DNA of 43,427 nucleotides from Kiritimatiellia bacterium (GTDB lineage Bacteria; Verrucomicrobiota; Kiritimatiellia; SLOV01): contig SLOV01000138.1 of assembly GCA_007132345.1 (NCBI GenBank), positions 1 through 43,427 on the forward strand. The letters are read 5' to 3'. The translations under genes were made by a program, and so were the position numbers. This document shows positions 24,775 to 33,916 of the stretch, one piece after another. The stretch's first letter is position 1. Each line of letters starts with the position of its first letter. The notes under the pieces were generated by a model. The model was not told the origin of the DNA. It worked only from the letters and a program-made list of their open reading frames with translations, and did no database searches.

Positions 24775-26253
24775 CTATGCAGTGGTTGGAGCAATCTCCG
24801 CGAGCTCCTCGATGAATATTTCGACGATGTGAGAGATTTCTTCGTCGGTCAAACTGAACGAAGAGGGAAGACAGATTGCGTTTGCCGAGAGATAGGTGGA
24901 AACCGGATACGTGCCATGCGCAAATTCGCGGTACGGGTCCATCAGGTGCAAGGGATAAAAGCCGGGGCGCGAATCAACACCACGATGCCCCAAGTGCGCG
25001 AGGAGAAGGTCGCGCCCACTCTCTCCATATCCATCGAGGATGATCGTGTATAGCCAATAGGAGTTTTCTGACCAGCTATTCTTCGGCAGCAGGGAAATGC
25101 CCTGGCAACCCGAGAGGAGCTGGTCGTAGGTCTGAAAGATGACCTTCCTGCGGTGAAGCAACTCTTCGATACGTTCCATCTGGGCAACGCCGACGGCTGC
25201 CTGCATGTTCGTCATCCTGAAGTTGAAGCCCGCAACGTCGTGCCAATATTTCTTTGTCTTGCTCATCCCATGATCCCGCAGGATCCGGGCGCGGTCCGTC
25301 ATTTCATCATCTTTGAAGACCACCATCCCGCCTTCACCGGTGGTGACACCCTTGTTGGCAAAGAAACTGAAGCAGGTGGCGTCACCGTCCAGTCCGACAC
25401 GCCGGTTCTTGTAGCAGGCCCCCAGTGCTTCGGCGCAGTCCTCGATAACAAAAATGCCTGCCTGCGCAGCGATTTCCATGATCTCGTCGATTCGTGCGGG
25501 CTGCCCGTAGATGTGTACCGGCATCACGGCCTTCGTCCGCGGCGTGATGAGTCTTCGTAACTCCTCCAGATCGATGGTCCAGGTATCCCGCTCGACGTCG
25601 GCCAGCACGGGGGTGGCCCCTGCGTGTATGATGGCATTGATGCTGGCGGCAAACGTGAAGTTGGGCACGATGACTTCATCGCCACGACCAATGCCTAACG
25701 TATTCAGCGCCAGGTGCAGGGCCACCGTCCCATTGGACACGGCAATGGCGTGCCCCCCGCCCAGGTAATCATTGAAGGCCTTCTCGAAGAGCCCGATGAA
25801 CCTTCCTTGAGAAGAGATCCAGCCGCTCGTGACGCATTCAAGGACGTTGCTGATCTCCTGCTCGCCAATATTGGGTTCAAGCACCATGAAGTGCTTGATC
25901 CGTTCGCGCGTCGAGTAATCCACAACGCGCTGGTTGGCATCCAGCAGAGGGATACAACGCAGGGTCTGCTCGAAGAGATCCCAGATCTCCGAAATCTCAC
26001 AATCATACGGCAACGAATGAGGGGCGTGATTGTAATAGGGCGAGTCCACCGTCATCGTGTCGTCCAGCTCGACGCCCGTCAGAAGTGCACGCCGCGCATC
26101 GCCGTCGGTAAAGACACCGATCAGTCTGCGGTCTGCGTCCACAAGAAATACGATGCCCAGTGTGTTGGCTTGAATCACTTCCAGCACATCCCGAAAGGTT
26201 GCAGGGAGCGTGACCAGGAGGCTTTCCAGGGGGATATGTGTTCGGGTAGGCAT
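24775..26253 (-). CDS. CBS-pair fused to DegT/DnrJ/EryC1-type sugar aminotransferase
   Basis: A 492-residue fusion. Residues 1-122 are two CBS repeats (GIVFLVDADRRLIGVFTDGD, ARRALLTGV; then CEISEIWDLFEQ, RCIPLLDANQRVVDY), a form typical of the CBS modules attached to sugar nucleotidyltransferases such as PtmE. Residues from about 125 form a complete PLP aminotransferase of the DegT family: GGHAIAVSNGTVALHLAL, PNFTFAASINAI, FVIEDCAEALGA, and the Schiff-base Lys301 in SFFANKGVTTGEGGM. Such enzymes aminate a keto sugar on a nucleotide or free sugar. CBS pairs bind adenine nucleotides or related ligands, so the enzyme may be allosterically controlled; this is inference. It follows the TIM-barrel gene by 10 bp. 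Confidence 0.92.
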   Translation of the reverse strand: MPTRTHIPLESLLVTLPATFRDVLEVIQANTLGIVFLVDADRRLIGVFTDGDARRALLTGVELDDTMTVDSPYYNHAPHSLPYDCEISEIWDLFEQTLRCIPLLDANQRVVDYSTRERIKHFMVLEPNIGEQEISNVLECVTSGWISSQGRFIGLFEKAFNDYLGGGHAIAVSNGTVALHLALNTLGIGRGDEVIVPNFTFAASINAIIHAGATPVLADVERDTWTIDLEELRRLITPRTKAVMPVHIYGQPARIDEIMEIAAQAGIFVIEDCAEALGACYKNRRVGLDGDATCFSFFANKGVTTGEGGMVVFKDDEMTDRARILRDHGMSKTKKYWHDVAGFNFRMTNMQAAVGVAQMERIEELLHRRKVIFQTYDQLLSGCQGISLLPKNSWSENSYWLYTIILDGYGESGRDLLLAHLGHRGVDSRPGFYPLHLMDPYREFAHGTYPVSTYLSANAICLPSSFSLTDEEISHIVEIFIEELAEIAPTTA

Positions 26254-26263
26254 TGTACTCGAC

Positions 26264-27127
26264 TCATTGATGGCAAGGTTGGGGCTGCCGTTTTGACTCG
26301 CTAAGTTCTTGTTGCTGTTTCAGTTGATGCATCCCGCAGCCGTAGACCTCAATCGAGACATAATCGACGTCTGATTTCAGGTGCGGCCAGAACCACGCGT
26401 CTTCGTCGAACGGTTGGTTCGAATCCTCTCGTCCATCATTGTCGCTGAGATGATAGCCGGTGATTCGTTCGTGGCATTCGTCGAACATCCCAACGGGGTC
26501 GAAGTGTAAGGAGTTTGCCGATACCTTCAGGTGCGCCACATCGATCAATTGACCAACCCGCTGTGGGAGCAGCCCCAGGATCTGCTGACACTCCAGCGGA
26601 TCGCACATCAACAATGGGTTGTCCGGGAACTCAAGAGCATTGCGTGCGGAAAGCACGTTATTCTCAATCATGAGAGTGATTCCGAGCGATTCGGCAGTCT
26701 CGTTCAGACGACATACGCGGCTGACGAATACCTCAATACATCGATCGCGATCGAAAAGGCTCCGATTCGGGATACGATTGCCCAACTCATCGAGCTTCGG
26801 ATCAAGCAGGAAGCCGGCGTGAAAACTATATCGATCCGCGCCAAGCGCGACGCACCAGCGGAGCGCCTGCTCGACATGCGATATGCTCCTTTCGCCGATG
26901 ACGGTATCTAACGATGCCAGGTTAAAGACAAAGGGGTCCGGCGGTGGGGGGAAGTAATTATGAATCTGAAAATGAGCAGCCGGCGTCAACGCCTGTAGAT
27001 CGCGCAGCAGTGTTTCCGAATAGGCACCTCCCGAGAGTTCAATGAACGGCATGCCGGCACTGAGCAGTTCTGTGGAGACGGCATCCCCGGCTCGATCATG
27101 AAAACCGCCTGTGGAAACATAAGTCAT
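26264..27127 (-). CDS. Xylose isomerase-like TIM-barrel protein
   Basis: A 287-residue protein of the sugar phosphate isomerase/epimerase (AP endonuclease family 2-like) fold. Visible segments are MPFIELSGGAYSETLLRDLQ, AAHFQIHNYFPPP, RYSFHAGFLLDPK (metal-side His), TLMIENNVLSA (metal-binding Glu), GQLIDVAHLKVSANSLHFDP, RITGYHLSDNDG and a terminal VSIEVYGCGM. The H, E, D, H, E order of the metal site is kept, suggesting an active isomerase or epimerase. It sits between neuB and the CBS-aminotransferase. Similar proteins occur in other nonulosonate-like clusters. Its substrate is unknown; it might supply or reshape the six-carbon precursor that a NeuC-type enzyme would otherwise provide. Confidence 0.85.
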   Translation of the reverse strand: MTYVSTGGFHDRAGDAVSTELLSAGMPFIELSGGAYSETLLRDLQALTPAAHFQIHNYFPPPPDPFVFNLASLDTVIGERSISHVEQALRWCVALGADRYSFHAGFLLDPKLDELGNRIPNRSLFDRDRCIEVFVSRVCRLNETAESLGITLMIENNVLSARNALEFPDNPLLMCDPLECQQILGLLPQRVGQLIDVAHLKVSANSLHFDPVGMFDECHERITGYHLSDNDGREDSNQPFDEDAWFWPHLKSDVDYVSIEVYGCGMHQLKQQQELSESKRQPQPCHQ

Positions 27128-27212
27128 AGGAGTCTTGGTGTGTAAGCACTCTCATGCGCGAAGAGCGGCAGCGCGTGGCTCTACCCTGCGGCCCCGGCGA
27201 TGATGGTGTGGG

Positions 27213-28220
27213 CTACAGATCAATGAGTTCATCTTGTGCAAAATCGCGAGGAGCCTTCCGGCCCACGACTTCATCCCACCGCATGGGTGAGATTCCGGTG
27301 CCGGGCCGCTTCGCGGTCATGTTCTCTGTGCTGAAGGTCTCGCCCGCCGCGATCACCTGGCGCGCAACCAGCGATTTCCGCATGACGGGTCGGTTCCGGG
27401 CCTCGCTGGGAGCCAAACGTTTGATGCCATCGCCCAGTGCCGTTTCGATGTTGCGGATGGCGGTGACCAACGCGGCAAGCTCTTCGGGTTCGAGGCTGGC
27501 TTTGTGGTCGGGCCCCGGCAGGGTGCGGTCCAGCGTAAAGTGTTTTTCGATAATCGAAGCCCCCATCGCGACAGCGGCAATCGACACCTCAATTCCGGGC
27601 GTATGGTCGGAATAGCCGACAGCGAGGCCGAAGGCACGATGCATGCTCTGCATGGCGCGCAGGTTGACCTCCTCCATCGGCGTCGGGTATTGCGTCGTGC
27701 AGTGCATCACCGAGATGTCGTTGCGTGGCGTTCCCGCCTGTTCGAGCGCATCGATTGCCGATTCAACCTCCCCCAACGTCGCCATGCCGGTAGAGAGGAA
27801 GACCGGTTTTCCGGTCCGGCCAATCCGGCGCAGATACGGCAGGTTGGTGAGCTCGCCGGATGGGATCTTGAAGCAGTCCTGGCCCAGCCGGTCGAGCAGA
27901 TCGACGCTCTCGATATCGAAAGCGGTAGAGAAAAAGCCTATGTTTCGCGCCGCACAATGCGCCATGAGCTCCTTGTGTGCATCCTCGCTCAGTTCCAGGC
28001 GGCGCAGCATTTCGTGCTGAGATTCCTGTTTGTCTGTGGTCTGGGCCTGGTAATCCGCCTTTTCGGCCGTACGGGTCACGATCCGGTCCGCGCTGAACGT
28101 TTGGAATTTGACGAGGTCGGCGCCGACCCTGGCCGCCGCGTCGATCAACTGCCTGGCCAGCGCGATGTCGCCGTTATGGTTGACGCCGGCTTCGGCGATG
28201 ACAAGAGTTCGATGTTTCAT
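27213..28220 (-). CDS. neuB: N-acetylneuraminate/nonulosonate synthase
   Basis: NeuB-type enzymes condense phosphoenolpyruvate with an N-acylated hexose to make a nine-carbon keto acid (sialic, legionaminic or pseudaminic acid). The 335 residues contain the TIM barrel with IAEAGVNHNGDIALARQLID, DLVKFQTFSADRIVT, FKIPSGELTNLPYLRRI, VFLSTGMATLGEVESA, MHCTTQYPTPMEEVNLRAM, VGYSDHTPGIEVSIAAVAMG and IIEKHFTLDRTLPGPDHKAS. A C-terminal antifreeze-like SAF domain follows (about 275-335, RKSLVARQVIAAGETFS). It overlaps neuD by four bases. The motifs do not by themselves separate sialic from legionaminic acid synthases; nearby PtmA- and CBS-type genes lean towards a legionaminic-like sugar. Confidence 0.94.
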   Translation of the reverse strand: MKHRTLVIAEAGVNHNGDIALARQLIDAAARVGADLVKFQTFSADRIVTRTAEKADYQAQTTDKQESQHEMLRRLELSEDAHKELMAHCAARNIGFFSTAFDIESVDLLDRLGQDCFKIPSGELTNLPYLRRIGRTGKPVFLSTGMATLGEVESAIDALEQAGTPRNDISVMHCTTQYPTPMEEVNLRAMQSMHRAFGLAVGYSDHTPGIEVSIAAVAMGASIIEKHFTLDRTLPGPDHKASLEPEELAALVTAIRNIETALGDGIKRLAPSEARNRPVMRKSLVARQVIAAGETFSTENMTAKRPGTGISPMRWDEVVGRKAPRDFAQDELIDL

Positions 28221-28831
28221 TTTCTACCGTGTCCAATAAATCGTGCATGATCGGCCTGGTTATGCCGCACACTCAGGCCCATGCCGACCAGACAGCATTT
28301 TCCGAGCCGAAGTCCATCCTTGACCACACTTCCGCTGCCGACAAAGCTGCCCGCGCCAATGGTTACACTGCCATTGAGGATGGCGCCGGTGGAGATATGA
28401 CAGTGGTCTTCGACCGTCGCGTCATGTTCAATCAGGGCGCGGGAATTGACGATGCAATTGCTGCCGACCCTGGCGCCAGCATTTACAATTGCGCCATGCA
28501 TCACGATCGTGCCCGCGCCAATCGTCGCGTGTCTGGAGACGTGGGCCGTTGGCGCGATGATGTGGGGCAAAAGAAAACCGGCCTGGGCGGCTTGCCGGTA
28601 AAGGTGGATGCGCTTATCTGCCGGGCCGACCATGCCCACGGTGATGAGGGCGCATCGATACTCTTTGGCCAGTTCCGGCAGGGCATCGTCCGTGGCAATG
28701 ACGGTGTATCCGAGGTGTTGGCTACGCATTTCCTCTGGCATTCCAACCAGCCCCGCGATCTGGTATTTGCCTTCTTGTTCGATGACCTCCATGCAGGCAC
28801 GGGCGTGGCCGCCGGCACCGATCAGGATCAT
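28217..28831 (-). CDS. neuD: NeuD/PglD-type sugar O/N-acyltransferase
   Basis: A 204-residue left-handed beta-helix acyltransferase of the NeuD/PglD family. It has the N-terminal PglD domain (MILIGAGGHARACMEVIEQE) and hexapeptide repeats (HATIGAGTIVMHGAIVNAGA, then GSNCIVNSRALIEHDATVED, HCHISTGAILNGSVTIGAGS). The catalytic base is the His in IEHDATVEDHCHI. Such proteins acetylate an amino sugar precursor or the nonulosonate itself using acetyl-CoA. I chose the ATG at 28831 (MILIGAGG); an upstream in-frame ATG at 28882 adds a charged leader not seen in the family. The gene ends in an ATGA overlap with neuB, which supports joint action. Confidence 0.9.
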   Translation of the reverse strand: MILIGAGGHARACMEVIEQEGKYQIAGLVGMPEEMRSQHLGYTVIATDDALPELAKEYRCALITVGMVGPADKRIHLYRQAAQAGFLLPHIIAPTAHVSRHATIGAGTIVMHGAIVNAGARVGSNCIVNSRALIEHDATVEDHCHISTGAILNGSVTIGAGSFVGSGSVVKDGLRLGKCCLVGMGLSVRHNQADHARFIGHGRK

Positions 28832-28906
28832 GCTAGATTCGCTCCGTGATCTCATACGTTCGCCATCCGCGAGTATAGCCATGGTCCTAGACCCTGTAAA
28901 CCCATC

Positions 28907-30361
28907 CTAAAGAAGCTTTCGGCGCAGCCACCCGGTCATATCTGTCAGGTGGTTCAGCCTGCGCCAGCTATACAGACTGACGACCAGCGTGACCAGTGCC
29001 CCCATCACATAGCCCGCAGGCTCGGACCAGGCTCCCGAAACGATCGTACCCCCCCCGGCAAGCAGGAGGCACAGGGCGACATACCGGTTCCGCCGGGTTG
29101 GCTTGAATCCAATCATTCTTTTCGTAACGATCGCAACCGCGGCGTAGAGAAAGAGATAGGCAATCCCGAAACTCACTCCGGCCATGACCAGGCCAACCTC
29201 CGGGACCCCCAGCACAAACGACCCCAGGTACACGGCACTCCATGTGAGCTGGATTCCAATGTACGCGCCCCCACGGCCTGCGGCCAGAAACGTGAACACA
29301 ATGGGGGTGGTGGCGACCTTGAGAATGTCGCCCAGCATTTGCCATCTCAGCATCTCCGCCGCGGGCTCAAAGCCTTCGGCATAGAGTAGGTGAATGACCC
29401 ATGGCGCCAGGGTGATCATGGCCATCAGCAAAGGCCCGGCCATCAGCAGGGCCATCTCGGACTGCTCGTTGATCAGCCTGCTTGCCTGCTCCCGATCGTG
29501 AATGGCCGCGGACAGCCGCGGGTAGTAGTCCATGACCATGGCATTCAGAACAAACACGAGATAGGTCATCGAGATCGCCCAGGCCGCCTGGAAATGGCCG
29601 CTGGCGTCCAGCCCCAGATCGCGCAGGACGAGAGAACGCATGGCAAGCTGCGTGATCGACATCAGCAAGCCGGAAGCCATAAAGGGGATGCCCAGTTTCA
29701 GCATGGCCAGCCACTGGCTTCGAATTCCTGCGAGTTCTGAGGGGCCACGGGGACGCGGCAGACGAGCGGCATAGGTGCTCACCACCAGGAAATTGACGGC
29801 CGGCGCGGCCAACACGAACCAGAGGACGCCATCGTTCTCCAGCAGGTAGATCGCAGTAATCCCCACCATCGCACCCACCAGTGCACTCAGGATACTGACT
29901 CTTGCCAGGTCCTCAATTCGCCGCAAGCCCTGCAGCAGAGCGGTCTGCGATCCGGCGAGCAGGGTCAGCAGGAGCCCGAGCCCCAGCCAGCCCACGTCGC
30001 TCGCGTGTGCGGTGTCGCCAAATACCCACTGGGCGACCGGCGCGCGCAGGAGCCAGAGGATCGCCGTGCCTGCGATGCCCAGCACCACACTGCCAAACCA
30101 CAGGGCACGACGAACCGTCGCCAGGACCTCTGCTTCGTCCGCGGAGGCCGCGACCTGCTTGACGCCGCTGGTGGGCATGCCGCAGCCGGCCAGGGTGGAC
30201 GCCACGACCACGACATTCTGGTAGAGCCCCATGAGGCCAACACCCGCAGGCCCCAGCAGCATCGCCAACACTTTGACTTTGACGATGCTGATGCAGATGT
30301 TCATCGCGGAAGCGCCGCCGATAATGGCGCTGGAGCGGAAGATCTGACGGTAGGAAGTCAT
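28907..30361 (-). CDS. wzx: Wzx-type polysaccharide flippase (MOP superfamily)
   Basis: A polytopic protein of about 484 residues with 12-14 predicted helices, resembling O-antigen translocases of the WzxE type. The start is SYRQIFRSSAIIGGASAMNI, followed by KVKVLAMLLGPAGVGLMGLY (the common 'K..A.llGp.GvGl.gly' motif), then ARLPRPRGPSELAGIRSQWL and LVLRDLGLDASGHFQAAWAI (the 'lg.e.aG.yqa.w.i' motif). It would move undecaprenyl-linked repeat units across the inner membrane. An alternative start at 30397 adds 12 residues. It lies inside the operon between a methyltransferase and neuD. A second, ABC-type exporter is encoded at 40.8-42.8 kb, so the locus may serve two polymers or one exporter may be auxiliary. 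Confidence 0.88.
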   Translation of the reverse strand: MTSYRQIFRSSAIIGGASAMNICISIVKVKVLAMLLGPAGVGLMGLYQNVVVVASTLAGCGMPTSGVKQVAASADEAEVLATVRRALWFGSVVLGIAGTAILWLLRAPVAQWVFGDTAHASDVGWLGLGLLLTLLAGSQTALLQGLRRIEDLARVSILSALVGAMVGITAIYLLENDGVLWFVLAAPAVNFLVVSTYAARLPRPRGPSELAGIRSQWLAMLKLGIPFMASGLLMSITQLAMRSLVLRDLGLDASGHFQAAWAISMTYLVFVLNAMVMDYYPRLSAAIHDREQASRLINEQSEMALLMAGPLLMAMITLAPWVIHLLYAEGFEPAAEMLRWQMLGDILKVATTPIVFTFLAAGRGGAYIGIQLTWSAVYLGSFVLGVPEVGLVMAGVSFGIAYLFLYAAVAIVTKRMIGFKPTRRNRYVALCLLLAGGGTIVSGAWSEPAGYVMGALVTLVVSLYSWRRLNHLTDMTGWLRRKLL

Positions 30362-30481
30362 CAATGAAGATCCGGCAGGGCGCCGCAGTCCGGCCACGGA
30401 TGTCGTTCAAAGCCGGGTTTCGATCCAGCGGGATGATGCGCACGCTTCTGCACCGGGGCTCCGGGATCTGATGCCGCGCCT

Positions 30482-31363
30482 CTATTTCTCCGCAATCGCG
30501 ATCAAGGTATCCGTCCTGTCGATCCCTGCCAGCATATTCGAATAGGCGCTATTCAACGGATCCGTAGCCAACAGGCTCCACTTCAAGTGCCCACCCGGCT
30601 TCTTCTCCTTCAGCCAATGAAGATGGTTCGCCAGATTATACCGCTGAAAACCGGTGATGACGGGATTCCTGAAGTTTGCCTTTTCCAGGAAGGCCGTTAA
30701 GGACCATCGGTTATGCAACACCAGATGCTCGCTCCAGAACGTGAAGCTCTTGAATTCTTCACACTCCAGAAACGAAAAGAGAAAGTCATTGGCGTGCGGC
30801 ACTTCGATGACAATTCTTCCGCCGGCCGTCAGCTTGTCGTACGCGACCTTCAGGAAGCCAAATGGATCGGTCAGATGCTCAAACACATGGAAAAGCGTGA
30901 TGACATCGAAGTCTGTATGGGGAACGTCCGCCACATCGCTGTAGGCCTCGTAGCCTTCCTTTTCCAAGGCGTCTTTCGCCCGCTGCTGCGGTTCCACGGC
31001 AACAACGGTTTCGGCAAAAGGCCCGAGCAGATCCAGAACACCACCCGCTCCAGACCCTACATCCATCCATTTTCTATTGCTGATGAGCGGCAGGAACTGA
31101 TCTTTTCGTCGGCTATCGTCTGCATACGCATCGACCAAGACCCTCTGTCGGTTGTTCTCTTTCCGGAGACTTGGAAACTCATGTTTTTCAACATAGTGCG
31201 ACCTGTCCATGTGCTCGGAGGTTGATGTAAAGATGACGCCGGATTTCCGGCACCGCAGAATGGAGATCCCTTCCCGATCCCGTATCGTGGGATAAAACTC
31301 TTCGATGGCATTCTCGTCGCAAATGCCCCAGTCACACAACAGTTCCGCGATCTTGTTTTTCAT
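30482..31363 (-). CDS. SAM-dependent methyltransferase (Methyltransf_23 type)
   Basis: A 293-residue protein. The N-terminal 90 residues (WGICDENAIEEFYPTIRDRE, ILRCRKSGVIFT) look like the C/H-poor leader of methyltransferases that act on sugars in surface polysaccharide loci. The Rossmann core has WMDVGSGAGGVLDLLG (motif I), TVVAVEPQQRAKDALEKEGY (motif II) and FDVITLFHVFEHLTDPFGFL, typical of the Methyltransf_23 family. The ATG is preceded by a strong GGGGAGG about eight bases upstream, better than its neighbours. It follows the ptmA-like gene by 38 bp. C-, N- or O-methylation of a sugar is likely; C. jejuni legionaminic loci also carry methyltransferase-like genes near ptmA, but the target here is unknown. 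Confidence 0.85.
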   Translation of the reverse strand: MKNKIAELLCDWGICDENAIEEFYPTIRDREGISILRCRKSGVIFTSTSEHMDRSHYVEKHEFPSLRKENNRQRVLVDAYADDSRRKDQFLPLISNRKWMDVGSGAGGVLDLLGPFAETVVAVEPQQRAKDALEKEGYEAYSDVADVPHTDFDVITLFHVFEHLTDPFGFLKVAYDKLTAGGRIVIEVPHANDFLFSFLECEEFKSFTFWSEHLVLHNRWSLTAFLEKANFRNPVITGFQRYNLANHLHWLKEKKPGGHLKWSLLATDPLNSAYSNMLAGIDRTDTLIAIAEK

Positions 31364-31401
31364 ACAACGTCCTCCCCTTGTTTTAGATATGTAAAGCGGC
31401 C

Positions 31402-32190
31402 CTAAATGCTCCAGCCCCCGTCGACTACCAGATTCTGGCCCGTCATATATTTCGATGCGTCACTCAGCAAAAAGACGAGGGCGCCAGCCAGGTCATCTGC
31501 GCCTGCCATTCTGTTGCCGAGAACGACTCGTTTGCAATATTGCGTCACAAAGGACTCTTCCTGGCGATTATAGACGCCGCCCGGTGAGATGGCGTTGACC
31601 CGTATGCCATGCTGGCCCAGGTAGGAGGCCAAGTATTTCGTCAGGCTCAATAGAGCGCCCTTGATCGCAGAGTATTCCACCGGACTGGTAAAATCCGCGC
31701 CTTCATACACTTCAAATCGCGGCGCCATGAAGCCGTAGATGGAGGAAACGAAGACAATCGTGCCGTGCCCCTGTTTGACCATGACCCGGGACAGCTCCTG
31801 AGACATCAGGAAATATCCGCCCAGGTGGAGATTCACGTTCTCGCAAAAATCCTCGTACGTGACGTCCTCGAACTTGCGACCGTAGTGTTGATTTCGCGGG
31901 TAGGCGTTGTTGACCAGAGCGTCTACCCCGCCGTGTTTCGCGAGAACGGAATCCATCATCCGCTGGATCGACTCTCTGGATGTAACATCCACCCGGCAGA
32001 ACTCGATCTTGTCTGTCCGCAACTCGGCCGACAACGATTCCTTCACCCGTTGTCCCGAAGCCTCGTCGATATCGGCAAGGATGGCTCTTCCGCCGTTCTC
32101 CACCACGGCCCGGACGAAGCCTTGTCCGATCAGGCCCGCCCCGCCGGTAATCACAACGCGACGATCGTGTAGATCAGATTGAAATGTCAT
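31402..32190 (-). CDS. ptmA: PtmA-like short-chain dehydrogenase
   Basis: A 262-residue SDR with an intact cofactor motif (VVITGGAGLIGQGFVRAVVE), then DALVNNAYPRNQHYGRKFED, VTYEDFCENVNLHLGGYFLM, VFVSSIYGFMAPRFEVYEGA and active-site YSAIK, ending in YMTGQNLVVDGGWSI. The NNAYPRN-x-x-YGR and YEDFCENVNLHLGGYF strings match what I recall of Campylobacter PtmA, a flagellin glycan gene linked to legionaminic acid. It overlaps the upstream Gfo/Idh gene by 17 bases. PtmA and its oxidoreductase partner have been proposed to act early in precursor synthesis, but the exact reaction is not settled. A second, more divergent SDR of the same kind is encoded two genes upstream. Confidence 0.88.
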   Translation of the reverse strand: MTFQSDLHDRRVVITGGAGLIGQGFVRAVVENGGRAILADIDEASGQRVKESLSAELRTDKIEFCRVDVTSRESIQRMMDSVLAKHGGVDALVNNAYPRNQHYGRKFEDVTYEDFCENVNLHLGGYFLMSQELSRVMVKQGHGTIVFVSSIYGFMAPRFEVYEGADFTSPVEYSAIKGALLSLTKYLASYLGQHGIRVNAISPGGVYNRQEESFVTQYCKRVVLGNRMAGADDLAGALVFLLSDASKYMTGQNLVVDGGWSI

Positions 32191-33112
32191 CGATGTCGAC
32201 TTCTCTCTCTTCGGTTAGAGAACGTTGGGCTGCGATGAGAACCTTCATGGAATTCAGCACGAGGTCCGGGTCAATCGGAGGCTCCCTTGATCGAATCATC
32301 CCAACGAAGTCCCCAAGCAGTCTTCTGAACATGGAGAAATTGTCGTTCAATTCCGCGTGAAAGCGTTTTGTATCGCTCCAGAAATCCAGTGCCAGTGTCT
32401 TAGCCGAATTACCAAGGGCGTCGATGAAGAGCAACGAGTCGTCGTTGTTGCGGATGCGCACCGAGGTGTGTTTCCCCTGGACGCAAGAGACGCTCCTGGC
32501 ATGGAATCCCGTCACGCCGAGGACGCCGTCGAGCATGTGGATGCCATATTTCTCCATGCCGTTGATGACCGTTCCTCGGATCAGCTTGATATCGCCAAAG
32601 GCATCCAGGTGGCCCCTGATCTCATCCAGTTCCCGAGCATATCTTGCGCCGGCGCACGACATCAACTTGCCCTCTTCCAGGTAGGGCCTGAAGAATTGCA
32701 GTTCCGATACTTCAAGGCTCAGGGGCTTATCGATGAAGACGAACTTGCCTTGTTCGAGGAAGTCCTTTGCCAATGGATAATGCGTCTCGTAATCGTCTCT
32801 TGCGATGATGACGCCATCGACGGCGTCGATCATGTCGGCCAGATCCACGACGAGGTTCGGAATCTTCGAGGCCTTCACGAGTTTTTCGGTCAGGGCGGCA
32901 TCTTGCGTCCAGGCGTGGGAGACGTGGACAGAGTCGAACCCGAATTCAGAGGCATGCCGGGTCTTGAGGTAGTTGTAGATGACGTCCCATCCGGAAGCCT
33001 TCATGCCTTCAGGGTCAAACCCATTGATGATGGCGGAAAAGGAGAAGGGGTGACCGTTGCCCTCGTTGAACCCAACGATGCCCAGTTGGATGGGGGCTAC
33101 CATGTTGTCCAT
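32174..33112 (-). CDS. Gfo/Idh/MocA-type oxidoreductase between the two SDR genes
   Basis: A 312-residue protein starting [20 protein letters not shown]. The nucleotide loop GFNEGNGH is atypical for the family's GxGxxG. It keeps [20 protein letters not shown], the expected second half of the Rossmann fold, and FVFIDKPLS, in which the usual EKP is DKP. The [18 protein letters not shown] segment has the His of the H-x-x-D active-site pattern. An ATG at 33103 is an alternative start. It overlaps the flanking SDR genes on both sides (16 and 17 bases), so the SDR-Gfo-SDR trio is translated as a unit. Such oxidoreductases sit beside PtmA in legionaminic loci (PtmF-like), which supports joint action on a sugar precursor. 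Confidence 0.85.
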   Translation of the reverse strand: MDNMVAPIQLGIVGFNEGNGHPFSFSAIINGFDPEGMKASGWDVIYNYLKTRHASEFGFDSVHVSHAWTQDAALTEKLVKASKIPNLVVDLADMIDAVDGVIIARDDYETHYPLAKDFLEQGKFVFIDKPLSLEVSELQFFRPYLEEGKLMSCAGARYARELDEIRGHLDAFGDIKLIRGTVINGMEKYGIHMLDGVLGVTGFHARSVSCVQGKHTSVRIRNNDDSLLFIDALGNSAKTLALDFWSDTKRFHAELNDNFSMFRRLLGDFVGMIRSREPPIDPDLVLNSMKVLIAAQRSLTEEREVDIDDISI

Positions 33113-33900
33113 CCCCCATCGATGCAGATATTTTGACCGGTGATGTAGCTCGATGCATCGGAACAGAGCAGGGCGATGACGCCCTTCAGGTCTTCCGGCT
33201 GCCCGATCCGGGTCAGCATCGTCTTCGCCTTCAAGGCTTCGATGAAGGGTTCATTCTTGAGGATCTCGCCGAAGGGGAACGGCCCGGGGCTTATGGCGTT
33301 GACCCGGATGCCATGAGGGGCCAGAAAGCTGGCCAGATACTTGGTGAGTTGGATGACACCCGCCTTGGCCGCGCCATAACTGGGTGGGTTCGCGTGTTCG
33401 GTTCCCACATACATTCTGTAGTCGGGCGCTACATGGCCATACATCGAAGCGACATTCACAATGACGCCGCGGGTCTCTTTAAGGAACGGAAAAGCCAGCT
33501 TTGTTGTATAGAACACCCCGTTCAAGCAGACATCGATATCGTAGTTCCAATCGTCCAGGCTGATGGATTCGAAGGTGTTCTTCTTTCCTGACCAGGCATT
33601 ATTGATCAGGATATCTAATGCGCCGTATTCTGTTTGAATGACTTGCAGTGCCTTCTCTATGCTTTTGGGGTCGGTGATGTCCACATGCACGCCACTGGCC
33701 CGGACGCCGTACTTCTGATGCAATGCCTCGGCAACGGCATGGCTCTTCTGCTCGTTTCTCGCCCCGATGACGATGTTGGCTCCAAGCTCGGCAAGCGCCT
33801 CGCACATCGCGGTTCCCAGGTAACCGGCGCCCCCGGTGATCAAGACCGTCTTCTTTTCCAGGCCGAGGAGTTCTTGTAGCGGTTTCATGCCGTGCTTCAT
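33097..33900 (-). CDS. Short-chain dehydrogenase, paralogue of the PtmA-like gene
   Basis: A 267-residue [23 protein letters not shown] (cofactor loop), [40 protein letters not shown], active-site YGAAK, then [20 protein letters not shown] and [16 protein letters not shown]. It shares with the PtmA-like protein the ASMYG/SSIYG, APxxRxY/APRFExY, TKYLAS and GQN(I/L)xxDGGW strings, so the two probably arose by duplication, but it lacks NNAYPRN. A GGAAAGG about five bases before the ATG is a good ribosome site. It follows neuA by 16 bp. One may be an oxidase and the other a reductase in a keto-sugar step; that is inference. Confidence 0.9.
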   Translation of the reverse strand: MKHGMKPLQELLGLEKKTVLITGGAGYLGTAMCEALAELGANIVIGARNEQKSHAVAEALHQKYGVRASGVHVDITDPKSIEKALQVIQTEYGALDILINNAWSGKKNTFESISLDDWNYDIDVCLNGVFYTTKLAFPFLKETRGVIVNVASMYGHVAPDYRMYVGTEHANPPSYGAAKAGVIQLTKYLASFLAPHGIRVNAISPGPFPFGEILKNEPFIEALKAKTMLTRIGQPEDLKGVIALLCSDASSYITGQNICIDGGWTTW

Positions 33901-33916
33901 TCGCGCCTTTCCGCGG

